From assembly GCF_001905505.1 (NCBI RefSeq), contig NZ_LIPG01000004.1, forward strand, positions 924,943 to 988,942: a stretch of 64,000 nt of DNA, read 5' to 3'. Under the pieces are notes generated by a model. The model was not told where the DNA came from and made no database searches. It saw only the letters and a list, made by a program, of their open reading frames with translations. This document shows, piece by piece, positions 51,107-59,540 of this stretch (position 1 is its first letter; each line of letters starts with the position of its first letter). Source of the stretch: Streptomyces sp. CB02058 (lineage in GTDB: Bacteria > Actinomycetota > Actinomycetes > Streptomycetales > Streptomycetaceae). Made by a program: the position numbers and the translations under genes.

Positions 51107-51934
51107 CGCACTGCAGGACGGCGTTCCCGGAATGCCTGGTCGTCGTACCCCCGAGTTCCCGTGCCGCCGCGCCGCAGGGCCTCTTCAAAGTGCCCGTACC
51201 TCGTATGCACCATTGCTGCGACATGCCCGGCGGCTTGAAACGAGCGAAAATTGGCTGGCAGTCGGCGTCCGATTCGAGCAATTCCGCCGCGAATCCAATT
51301 GCTTACACCCGGGTACTTTCGGCCAACGCCCGCGATTCGGCCAATTGCGTCTGGTCATGGCCGCACCGCGAGGGGCTGCCGCCCAGGGCCACGAGATGCC
51401 TGGGCCGGCGGGGTACGGACTGCTCGCGACGAGCGCGGCGGGGCGACGGGCGGGCGCGCCAAGGGCGTGCCCGAAGGTCCCGCGCACGCGCCCGCTTCAC
51501 TCCTGACCTGGCGCGGCGGACCGTATACGTATCACGAGCCGCCCCCGGGCATCCGGTCGCGACGCCACCTCTGGGACCGCCCCGAGGACCAACCCTCCCC
51601 GGGCACGTCCACCCGGCTGATCACCGCAGGCCGCCGCCGAACCCAGCAGGACTCGGATATTCCGCGAGGGCGACACGACCCCTGCGCGGGGGATCCGATT
51701 GACCGGTGACCATCAAGCGTAATCCGGCCTTCACTTTGGCGTCGTACTGCAGCACTGAATGGGGTGCTATCGTCGGCCGCTGAGTGCCGGGGGGCCGTTA
51801 CTCCATCCGACGGACAGTCCTTGTGCGCGCACCACAGAACCTCGTATGCGAACCATTTCAGTCAATGGTGTAAGCAATAGGCAGCAGCCCGAGGTGGTTT
51901 ATCAGGGCTCGGGTGTGGAACGGGGGTACCACCG
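51107..51934. other. 828-base non-coding region upstream of the LAL regulator
   Basis: No gene can be supported here. The part 51240-51360 is AT-rich for this genome and holds repeated motifs: GATTCG at 51271 and 51334, and CCAATTGC at 51295-51302 and 51341-51348. It may carry the control region of the regulator at 51935. Nearer that gene, TTGGCG around 51737 and TGCTATCGT about 25 bases later could be a promoter. Confidence 0.4.
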
Positions 51935-54760
51935 ATGCTTCTTGAGTACGTCGACGCACTGCGCCATCTCGGCGATCAGCTCACGGACACCGCGGAGGGG
52001 AGGGGGCGTCTGCTCATCGTCAACGGCGGACTGACGAGTGGTAAGGCCGAACTCCTCCAGGAGTTCGCGGCGCGAGCGGACCGCGTGGGGGCGCTCTGTC
52101 TGACCGCGACCGCCGCGCGCGGGCTGCAGTCGCTCCAGGCCGATGTCGTCGACCAGTTGTTCCACTCGCGCGGGCTTCCCGCCGAGACGACCGAGCATGT
52201 CACTGCGCTGCTCAGCCCGGCCGTGGTCGCCGCTCCGCCCGGCAGCCCGGATCTGGAGTCCTTATCCGGATCCGGTGCACGAGCCGTGCGGGACACCTGC
52301 GCGGAGCTGCTGCAGCTGTCCCGGGAGCGCCCGTTGGTCATCGGCGTCGACGACGTGCAGTTCGCCGACGCGTTCTCCCTCCAGCTGTTGCTCTACCTCA
52401 GCCGTCGCATGGAGTCGGCGCGGATCATGATCGTGCTGAGCAAGTGGGACTGGGCCCAGCCCACCCTGCCGCGCTTCTACGCGGAGGTCACCCGGCTCCC
52501 GCACGGCCTGATCCGGCTGGTGCCGCTCTCCGAGCACGGCATCGCCGAACTGATCACGCAGCGCACCGGGGAGCAGCCCGACCCCGGACTGGTCGCGGCC
52601 TACTACGAGCTGACCGGCGGCAACCCCAAGCTGGTGGACGCGCTGCTGGAGGACCAGCGCACGGCGGGCGCCGGGTCCCACGGCCGTTCCGGACCGGCCG
52701 GTCCGGCGACGGTCGGGAGCCACTACCAGCAGGCGGTGCTGGCCTGTCTCTACCGCTGGAATCCCCAACTCCTGGAAGTCGCGGAAGCCTTGGCCGTACT
52801 CGGTGACGAAGGCTCCGCCGGTCCGCTGAGCCGGCTCAGCGGACTCAGCATGGACACCACGGAACAGGTGCTGCACACACTGGTCGCGGAGGCGCTGCTC
52901 ACCACAGGACCGACGCCGGGGAACTACCGGTTCCGTCATCCGGCGATCGCCAAGACCCTGCTCAACAGCCTCTCCACCACCGAGCGCACCCGTCTGCACC
53001 TCCAGGCGGCCAAGCTCCTGCACCAGCAGGGCATCGGCGCCCGTCCGGTCGCCCGGCACCTCGCCGAGGCCGGCATCGTGGTGGAGGGCTGGGCCACGGG
53101 CGTCCTGCGGGCGGCGGCGGAACAGGCACTCGCCCACGACGACTCCTGCACCGCCGTGCGCTACCTGGAACTGGTGATGAACGCCTGTACTCCGGGCACC
53201 GAGCACGACACGCGGCTCGCCCTGGTCCACGCCTCCTGGCGGACCAGCCCGGCGGTCTCCGCCCTGCACCTGGATCTGCTTCCGGAGGGTCTCGACCTGG
53301 AGACGCTCAGCCGCCGGGACACAGCCACACTGGTCCGGCACGCACTGTGGCAGGGCGAGACCGAGACCGCCGCGCTGGGGCTGAAGGTGCTCGAAGCATC
53401 CGGTGGAGCCGTCGACGACAGCACGATCGCCTGCCTCAGACTGGCCGAACGCTGGGTCTACGGACCGGCGGTGGAGGAATGGCGCCGCCCCGCCACCAGA
53501 CCCGAGCACAGCGCGGAGCCGACCGGCGGTGGGTCCTCCAGCTGTGCGCATGCCGTTTGGGATCTCGCCGCAGTGTCCACTCGCACCGGCGTTGACCACG
53601 CCGCCGCCAAAGCCCGCCGTGTGCTGGAGAACTGCGCACTCGACGACGTCTCACTGGAAACGGTCGTCGCGGCGATCCTCGCCCTGTTGCACGACGGCGA
53701 GACCGAATCGGCCGTGAGCTGGTGCGACATCCTCCGCGAGGAAGCCGCTCGCCGACTGGCCCCCACCTGGCTCGCCGTCCTGGAGTGCCTCCGCGCCGCG
53801 ATCGCACTCCGGCAGGGCGATCTCGCTGCCGCGGCGAAGCTCGCCGCCACCGGCTACGAACGTCTTCCCGCCTCTGCCTGGGGCGTGTTCATCGGCTATC
53901 CGCTGAGCATCCTGATGATGGTCGACACGGCTCTCGACAACCACGACGCGGCGGCGCAGCACCTGCGTCAGGTGGTACCGGAGACCATGTTCACCACCGT
54001 GTGGGGGGCACACTATCTGCGGGCGCGCGGCCACCATTTCCTGGCCACCGACCGGGCGTTGTCCGCCATCAGCGACTTCCGGGCCGCCGGGGGCCTCTCC
54101 GAGCGCCTGGGTCTGGACTTCCCCGCGCTGTTCCCGTGGCGGGGCGACCTCGCCCTGGCCAACATGCGGCTCGGCCGCACGGTCCTCGCCCATCAGCTGG
54201 TCACCGAGGAGCTGGAACACCCCCGGCTGGACGTCCGAGCGAAGGGTGTAGCCCTGCGGCTGCTGGCGTCGTGCAGCGATCCGAGCCGGCGCCAGGGTCT
54301 GCTGGAACGCGCCATCGACCATCTGGAACGGTCCCAGGACCGCCTCGAGCTGTCACGTGCTCTCGCGGCGATGAGCCGTGTGCTGCAGCGGTCCGGGCAG
54401 AACGAACAGGCGCGTTCCACCGCCCGTCGGGCGTCGCAGGAAGCCCGGATCTGCCGTACCGGGGGCGAGGAGCCCGCCACGGAGCGGGAGAGTCCTGAGC
54501 CGGGTCCGACGGTGCCGGGCCCGAGGGCGGCGGCCTCGTCGGTCCACGAGCAGCTGAGCGAGGCAGAGGCCAGGGTGGCCACCCTGGCGGCGCGCGGCCT
54601 GACCAACCGGGAGATCAGCGGGCAGCTGTTCATCACGGTGAGCACGGTCGAGCAGCATCTGACCCGTATCTACCGCAAGCTCGGGGTGACCCGGAGGAGC
54701 AATCTGCCCACGCGCCTGGCCGACCGGCGCGGTGCGCTGGAGGGCCGGGCCCAGGGCTGA
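51935..54760 (+). CDS. LAL-type LuxR family pathway regulator (TTA codon)
   Basis: A 941-residue large ATP-binding LuxR regulator. A Walker A variant (NGGLTSGK, residues 30-37), a Walker B (LVIGVDDVQFAD, 133-144) and a long helical middle are followed by a LuxR helix-turn-helix near the C-terminus (LSEAEARVATLAARGLTNREISGQLF then STVEQHLTRIYRKLG). Such proteins (PikD type) activate polyketide clusters. Leu-110 is coded by TTA (52262-52264), the rare codon read only by the bldA tRNA, so its production should depend on development. Its position at the edge of the PKS cluster fits an activator role. Start at 51935 is an ATG after GGGGGTACC. Confidence 0.95.
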   Translation: MLLEYVDALRHLGDQLTDTAEGRGRLLIVNGGLTSGKAELLQEFAARADRVGALCLTATAARGLQSLQADVVDQLFHSRGLPAETTEHVTALLSPAVVAAPPGSPDLESLSGSGARAVRDTCAELLQLSRERPLVIGVDDVQFADAFSLQLLLYLSRRMESARIMIVLSKWDWAQPTLPRFYAEVTRLPHGLIRLVPLSEHGIAELITQRTGEQPDPGLVAAYYELTGGNPKLVDALLEDQRTAGAGSHGRSGPAGPATVGSHYQQAVLACLYRWNPQLLEVAEALAVLGDEGSAGPLSRLSGLSMDTTEQVLHTLVAEALLTTGPTPGNYRFRHPAIAKTLLNSLSTTERTRLHLQAAKLLHQQGIGARPVARHLAEAGIVVEGWATGVLRAAAEQALAHDDSCTAVRYLELVMNACTPGTEHDTRLALVHASWRTSPAVSALHLDLLPEGLDLETLSRRDTATLVRHALWQGETETAALGLKVLEASGGAVDDSTIACLRLAERWVYGPAVEEWRRPATRPEHSAEPTGGGSSSCAHAVWDLAAVSTRTGVDHAAAKARRVLENCALDDVSLETVVAAILALLHDGETESAVSWCDILREEAARRLAPTWLAVLECLRAAIALRQGDLAAAAKLAATGYERLPASAWGVFIGYPLSILMMVDTALDNHDAAAQHLRQVVPETMFTTVWGAHYLRARGHHFLATDRALSAISDFRAAGGLSERLGLDFPALFPWRGDLALANMRLGRTVLAHQLVTEELEHPRLDVRAKGVALRLLASCSDPSRRQGLLERAIDHLERSQDRLELSRALAAMSRVLQRSGQNEQARSTARRASQEARICRTGGEEPATERESPEPGPTVPGPRAAASSVHEQLSEAEARVATLAARGLTNREISGQLFITVSTVEQHLTRIYRKLGVTRRSNLPTRLADRRGALEGRAQG

Positions 54761-55071
54761 CCCCGCCGGCGCATGTGTGCAACCTCAGGTCCCGTTCGCT
54801 GTGTGCGGACGGGGCCGGTGTCGTTTCGTGGGGCTGATGGTGACGCGGGTGACTGCCGGGTGGAAGCCGTACGGCCGGGCCGGCAGCACACCGCCCAGGC
54901 CCTCACGGTCAGGTCCCGTACGCACCGGGGGCGGCGCACCGGACGATTCCGTTCCGCCGTTGTCGTCCGTACGGGCCGCGGCGCATGCCGACGGATCGCT
55001 CACCACATGCCCGTGGTCAGCGATCCGTCAGAGCGAGAGCCGGGTGCGGTCACCCGGCCGGTGCGGGATTC
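54761..55071. other. Gap without supported gene after the LAL regulator
   Basis: About 310 bases with reading frames on both strands that show no family pattern, ribosome binding site or codon bias. No strong terminator hairpin seen. Confidence 0.45.
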
Positions 55072-55440
55072 TCAGGGGGAGGACTGGACACCGGGCAGCG
55101 GGCGCCCCTCGCCCTGTCGGATGGGAGACGGCGCCTGGTGCTCGACGCCACGGCCCGCCCCAGGCACCCAGAACCCGAAGCCGAGAGTCATCGGCAGGGT
55201 CGACAGCTCGGGGAGATCGTCGAACGCGGGCTCCGGCGCACGGGGTACGTGTGCCGCCGCGTCGTCGAAGAGTGGATGCGGCGCAGGCCGGGAAGCCCTC
55301 CCGGCGGCCGGGGTGGATCCGGCCGCGGTCCCGCCGCGCCCGGAAGTCCGGTGGGAGCGGCGCGCCGCGGCGGCGGTCGACAGGGACGCGGTTACGCGCG
55401 GGCCGGACTGAGTGTTCGGAATCCTTTTCTCGGCGCCCAT
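55072..55440 (-). CDS. Hypothetical 122-residue protein
   Basis: A frame starting MGAEKRIPNTQSGPRVTASL at an ATG (55440) with GGAGG five bases upstream, the main support that it is real. The middle is Ala/Arg/Ser/Pro-rich and the end has FDDLPELSTLPMTLGFGFWVPG. Third positions are GC-rich. No family recognised. It lies downstream of the thioesterase gene on the same strand, beyond a pair of 41-base repeats. Confidence 0.35.
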   Translation of the reverse strand: MGAEKRIPNTQSGPRVTASLSTAAAARRSHRTSGRGGTAAGSTPAAGRASRPAPHPLFDDAAAHVPRAPEPAFDDLPELSTLPMTLGFGFWVPGAGRGVEHQAPSPIRQGEGRPLPGVQSSP

Positions 55441-55494
55441 GAGGGCCTCCAGAATCTCGGTGTCACGCTTCGGACCGTTGAGCTCGCCTTCCGG

Positions 55495-55587
55495 GCCCTC
55501 TCCGGACGCACGGAGGACGGCGCCGTACATCGTTCCGCCCCTCCGAGCCCTCTCCGGACGCACGGAGGACGACGCCGTACGTCGTTC
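55495..55587. repeat. Two 41-base direct repeats, 52-base period
   Basis: 55495-55535 and 55547-55587 share CCCTCTCCGGACGCACGGAG and GCCGTAC with two differences. Each copy holds a small hairpin (CTCCG-GACGCA-CGGAG). They lie between the thioesterase stop codon and the hypothetical gene and could act as tandem terminators. Confidence 0.7.
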
Positions 55588-55602
55588 TCCGCGTCCGTCC
55601 GC

Positions 55603-56391
55603 TCAGCGGAGCGGGGTCGCCGCGCCGTCCGAGGGCTTCACGTTGTCGGTGAACCCACCTATTTCCCGCAGGACTTCGGGGGCCTGGGCGACGATGTAGA
55701 AGTGGCCGCCGGGGTAGGTGCGGAGCCGGAACGAAGCATCGGTGTGACGCTCCCAGGCCTGTGCCTCCTCCGGCGTCACCTGCGGATCGTCCCCGCCGAC
55801 GAGCACGGTGACCGGGCACTCCAGCGGTGGCCCCGGCCGGTGCTGGTAGGTCTCCACCGCACGGTAGTCGCTGCGCACCGCGGGAAGGATCATCCGCAGG
55901 ACCTCCTCGTCCGCGAAGACCTGTTCGTCCGTGCCCTGCATGCGCTTCATCTCCGCGACGATGCCCTCGTCGTCGGCGGCGTGGACGTTCTCGTCGCGGT
56001 AGGTGGACGGCGCGCGACGGCCGGAGGCGAAAAGACCCGCCGCGGGTGCGCCGCGCTCCTGGAGCCGGGTGGCCACCTCGTAGGCGACCATGGCCCCCAT
56101 GCTGTGGCCGAACAGGACGAGCGGCCTGTCGGCCCAGCCTCCCAGCAGTTCGTCCGTCACCACGTCCGCGAGCGCGTGGATGGAGTCCACCGGCGGTTCC
56201 GTGTAGCGGTCCTGACGGCCCGGGTACTGCACCGCGAGGACGTCCACGGCCGGGCTCAGGGCACGGGCGACCGGGAGGTAGAACGTGGCGGACCCACCGG
56301 CGTGCGGAAAGCAGACCAGTCGGACAGCAGCGTCCGGGGCCGGGTGGTACCGCCGGGCCCAGACAGTGGATTGCGCCGGTGCTGCGGTCAT
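55603..56391 (-). CDS. Type II thioesterase
   Basis: A 262-residue alpha/beta-hydrolase of the discrete PKS/NRPS thioesterase group. Landmarks are FPHAGGSATFYLPVARAL (residues 28-45), the nucleophile GHSMGAMVAYEVATRL (Ser near 95), the Asp region VLVGGDDPQVTPEE and the catalytic His in PGGHFYIV. It usually removes aberrant acyl groups from carrier proteins. In some beta-amino-acid macrolactam clusters a thioesterase homologue helps make the starter, so that is an alternative. The ATG at 56391 has GAGAGGA upstream. It is divergent from the ketosynthase gene. Confidence 0.93.
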   Translation of the reverse strand: MTAAPAQSTVWARRYHPAPDAAVRLVCFPHAGGSATFYLPVARALSPAVDVLAVQYPGRQDRYTEPPVDSIHALADVVTDELLGGWADRPLVLFGHSMGAMVAYEVATRLQERGAPAAGLFASGRRAPSTYRDENVHAADDEGIVAEMKRMQGTDEQVFADEEVLRMILPAVRSDYRAVETYQHRPGPPLECPVTVLVGGDDPQVTPEEAQAWERHTDASFRLRTYPGGHFYIVAQAPEVLREIGGFTDNVKPSDGAATPLR

Positions 56392-56505
56392 GGCAGTCGG
56401 ATTTCCTCTCGGGCGTTGACCGTTGCGACGGAAGCCGCGCGCTGACGCCACGAGTATGCCCTCGGCCCTTTCGAAGTGGCCAGAATCGACCACCCCTCAA
56501 CTCCC

Positions 56506-56537
56506 TTGACACCCCCCTATTCTCGCCTCGCGATAGG
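56506..56537 (+). promoter_or_regulatory. Candidate promoter in the thioesterase-ketosynthase divergent region
   Basis: TTGACA at 56506-56511 and, 19 bases on, CGATAG at 56531-56536, in the 366-base gap. The -35 match is perfect for the main sigma factor; the spacing is a little long and the -10 is weak. It would drive the rightward ketosynthase gene. Confidence 0.35.
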
Positions 56538-56757
56538 TGAGCGTGTAATGCCTTGGTAACACTGTTCTACAGGGCGGTTGCAAGGCCGTCGCGCTTCCGG
56601 AACTCCGGACGTGCACCATGCTCGCAGGCCGGGAGCCCCAGGCTCGTGGCCGGGCTTCAGGAATCGAAGGGTATGTGTGATGGGCCAGAGATGACACCGC
56701 CGCTGTCATGGAGAATTCCCACCCGTGCAATTGCATCGCACAATTCCCGGAGGACAA

Positions 56758-57996
56758 GTGAAAACCGAAGACCGCCATCCGCCGCCGCCCCGGCGCCGTG
56801 TCATGGTCACCGGAACCGGTGCGGTCACTCCGATGGGCGAAGGCGTGGCGGCCCTCCACAACCGGGTGGTGAACGGAGAGTCCGGGCTGACCGACGGTGA
56901 GGGCCACTGTCAGACGTTCGATCCGCACGCGGTGCTGAGCCGCAAGGGGATCCACACCACCGACCGCTTCAGCCAGCTCGCGCTGGTCGCCGCCGAGGAA
57001 GCGATCCGGCAGGCCGGCTGGTCCGACGGCCTGCCCCACACTCCGGAACGCGTCATGTGTGTCATCGGCTCCGTCGCCGGCGGGGTGCTGACCTTCGAGG
57101 AGCAGTTGACCACGATGCGGCGCAACGGCACCGATGCGGTCTCACGGCACGCCGTGCCGATGATGGCTCCTCATTCGGCCGCTGTCCAGATCGCCGTCCG
57201 CCACCGGCTGCGCGGTGAGACGTACTGTGTCACGGCAGGCTGCGCCTCCGGAGCACAGGCCATCGGCCTGGGCGTTCGGGCCATCCGCAGCGGCGCGGCG
57301 GACGCTGCGGTGGTGGGCGGCGCCGAGGCGCCGCTGACCAACTTCATGCGCGCCGCCTACCTGAACGCCGGAATCATGTCCCCCACCGGGATCTCCGTGC
57401 CGTTCGACGAGGAACGCGACGGCTTCCTGATGGGTGAGGGCGCGGGCGTGCTGGTCCTGGAGTCCGCGGAGAGCGCCGAACGGCGTGGCCGGCCCGTCCT
57501 GGGAGAGATTCTGGGATACGGCTCCAGCTGCGACGCGTTCCATGAACTCTCCCCCGCCGAGGACGGCGTGGCCGCCATGGACGCCGTCAGGCACGCCCTC
57601 GACGACGCGGGCGTCACCCCTGACGCGCTGAGCTACCTCAACGCGCACGCCACCGGCAGCGCGCGCGACGACCGACTGGAGATCGCCGCGATGCGCGGTG
57701 TGCTCGCCGGCGCCCTGGAGACCCTTCCGATGTCCTCCACCAAGTCCGCCACCGGCCATCTGATGGGAGCGGCAGGCGCGGTCGAGGCGATCGCCACGCT
57801 GATGGCGCTCAACGCGAGGGTGGCGCCGCCCACCGTGGGACTGCGGCGTCCCGACGCCTCGCTCGGCGCGCTGCGGCACGTCCTGGACGCCGTACCGCTC
57901 GGCGTCGCGCCGGGTCGGCGCCCCATCGGAATGTCCACGACATTCGGCTTCGGCGGGCACAACGCGGTTCTGGTACTCGAAGGGACGGCCGCCTGA
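56758..57996 (+). CDS. Discrete beta-ketoacyl synthase (KAS II / FabF-like)
   Basis: A 412-residue condensing enzyme. The active-site Cys-162 (VTAGCASGAQAIG), His-297 (LNAHATGSARDD) and His-334 (KSATGHLMGAAGAVEA) are all present, so it should be able to condense. The second motif usually reads NAHGTSTPLGD; here it is HATGSARDD, an unusual form. It may join an extender onto an acyl group on the nearby ACP, for example while building the starter unit. The GTG at 56758 has GGAGG five bases upstream. It begins a rightward unit with the acyltransferase gene. Discrete ketosynthases are not part of the described VinJ-N loading set. Confidence 0.93.
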   Translation: MKTEDRHPPPPRRRVMVTGTGAVTPMGEGVAALHNRVVNGESGLTDGEGHCQTFDPHAVLSRKGIHTTDRFSQLALVAAEEAIRQAGWSDGLPHTPERVMCVIGSVAGGVLTFEEQLTTMRRNGTDAVSRHAVPMMAPHSAAVQIAVRHRLRGETYCVTAGCASGAQAIGLGVRAIRSGAADAAVVGGAEAPLTNFMRAAYLNAGIMSPTGISVPFDEERDGFLMGEGAGVLVLESAESAERRGRPVLGEILGYGSSCDAFHELSPAEDGVAAMDAVRHALDDAGVTPDALSYLNAHATGSARDDRLEIAAMRGVLAGALETLPMSSTKSATGHLMGAAGAVEAIATLMALNARVAPPTVGLRRPDASLGALRHVLDAVPLGVAPGRRPIGMSTTFGFGGHNAVLVLEGTAA

Positions 57997-58087
57997 ACGG
58001 CGGAGGACACGGAAAAGGCCTCCCGTCCTGCGGCTTAGGGGCGGCTAGGGGTGCTGTGCCCTCGCCCGCACCGCCAACACTGTCGCC

Positions 58088-59035
58088 ATGGACAAGGAGA
58101 CTCGCACGGGCCATGCCGTGGTCTTCCCGGGGATGGGACCCACCCGGTTCGAGGACGTGGCCCGATTCATGGTGATCAACCCGCAGGCCCGGAAGCTGGT
58201 GGCCGCCGCCGGTGAACGGCTCGGCTACTCCCTCATCGACCGTTACCGCGACACGGAGGGCGACTACTCGGAATACGCCCAGGTCGCCTTCCTCGTCAAC
58301 AGCCTGGCACTGGCCCAGTGGGCCGAGGCCGGCCTCGGTTGCGAACCCACGGTATGCGTGGGGCCGAGCTTCGGCAACAAGGCGGCCGCCGTCCACTCCG
58401 GGGCGCTCGACTTCGCCGACGGTGTGACGATGACCGCGCGCTTCGCCCGGGTGCTGGACGACTACTTCGCCACGGAACACCGCGAAGCGGTCACCCTGTC
58501 CTTCGCCCGGACCCCGCCCGAGACACTGCGCACCGTGCGCGACGAGCTGGATGCCATGGGCGAGTGGCACGACATCACCTGCCAGGTGGACGACGACTTC
58601 GCCATGCTGACCCTGTCGCGGTCCCGCCTGGAGTGGCTCCAGCTCCGGCTGCGCGCCCTGGGCGGGCTGCCGCTGTACGTGATGCACCCGCCCATGCACT
58701 CCCCGGCCTTCGACGGGCTGCGCAGACGCATCGAGGACGAGGCGCTGGCGGGGCTGGAGTTCAGGGATCCGCGACTGCCGGTGATCTCCGACCACGACGG
58801 AAAGCTCCTGACCACCGGGGCCGAGGTGCGCGAGCTCGTGCTCGACGGCTGCGTCCGCGCGGTCCACTGGCCGGACGCGCTGACAGCACTCCGCGACCGC
58901 GGTGTCGGCCGCCTGTTCATCGCCGGCCAGGACGCGCTGTTCGGACGTGTCTCCGTCGCCACCCGCAACTTCGAGGTCACGGCGGTCGATCCGCGGCTGG
59001 CACTGCGCCCGCAACGCCGCGGCGGGGCCCGCTGA
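58088..59035 (+). CDS. Discrete acyltransferase (VinK-like / malonyltransferase fold)
   Basis: A 315-residue protein of the FabD/AT fold starting HAVVFPGMGPTRFEDVARF. The nucleophile is Ser-94, but in GPSFGNKAA instead of the common GHSxGE. The catalytic His is His-204 in PPMHSPAF. Arg-118 lies near the position that binds the malonyl carboxylate in true malonyltransferases. In vicenistatin biosynthesis VinK of this fold moves a dipeptidyl group from the stand-alone carrier VinL to the PKS loading carrier; the neighbouring ACP, adenylating enzyme and peptidase point to the same role here. A malonyl transferase serving the discrete KS is the alternative. Confidence 0.85.
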   Translation: MDKETRTGHAVVFPGMGPTRFEDVARFMVINPQARKLVAAAGERLGYSLIDRYRDTEGDYSEYAQVAFLVNSLALAQWAEAGLGCEPTVCVGPSFGNKAAAVHSGALDFADGVTMTARFARVLDDYFATEHREAVTLSFARTPPETLRTVRDELDAMGEWHDITCQVDDDFAMLTLSRSRLEWLQLRLRALGGLPLYVMHPPMHSPAFDGLRRRIEDEALAGLEFRDPRLPVISDHDGKLLTTGAEVRELVLDGCVRAVHWPDALTALRDRGVGRLFIAGQDALFGRVSVATRNFEVTAVDPRLALRPQRRGGAR

Positions 59036-59062
59036 GGCGAAGCCCCCGCGAACCCCGCCGCA

Positions 59063-59094
59063 CACGCACGGCCGACTCCGGTCAGCCGTGCGTG
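59063..59094. terminator. Bidirectional hairpin between acyltransferase and ACP genes
   Basis: A perfect ten-base stem (CACGCACGGC, GCCGTGCGTG) with a 12-base loop that contains the ACP stop codon; it lies between convergent genes. Confidence 0.7.
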
Positions 59095-59339
59095 ACCTGC
59101 TTCAGCTCCGAAGTCCTGGCCCAGAGCACTCCGGGCGTCGCGAAGGTCTCCATGCTCAGTGCCTCGTCGACGAAGCGGACACCGTAGGAATTCTCCAGCG
59201 CGGCGAGCAGTTCCACGGTGCCCATGGAGTCCAGGCCGAGATCCCGCAGTCCGGCATCCTCCTCCAGCGGCTCGTCCGCCGAAAGGAACGGCAGATAGCT
59301 GCGGATGATTCCTTCGAATTCCTTGTCCCACGTACTCAT
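59082..59339 (-). CDS. Stand-alone acyl carrier protein
   Basis: An 85-residue carrier protein. The phosphopantetheine site is Ser-38 in DLGLDSMGTVELLAALE. In the macrolactam loading pathway the equivalent (VinL) carries the beta-aminoacyl and then the dipeptidyl group. It is the only gene of the local set on the minus strand, between the rightward acyltransferase and adenylation genes. The ATG at 59339 gives the usual compact size; an ATG at 59354 adds five residues. Confidence 0.93.
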   Translation of the reverse strand: MSTWDKEFEGIIRSYLPFLSADEPLEEDAGLRDLGLDSMGTVELLAALENSYGVRFVDEALSMETFATPGVLWARTSELKQVTHG

Positions 59340-59540
59340 GTGTTCGGGCCCCATTCCGGTTCCGGTGATAACGGCGAACCTGTCCAAGGGTGGTGACGCT
59401 AATCGCCCTGTGAGAACCCGAACAACCGCTACCAACCCCTGTCCCGCTTAACGCGTCCAGGGAAACCCCTGTCCCTGGGCCGGCAGCCGGGATCACGGTA
59501 ATGCGCGGCCTGCGGGAAACGACCACCCACAGGAGGAAGT

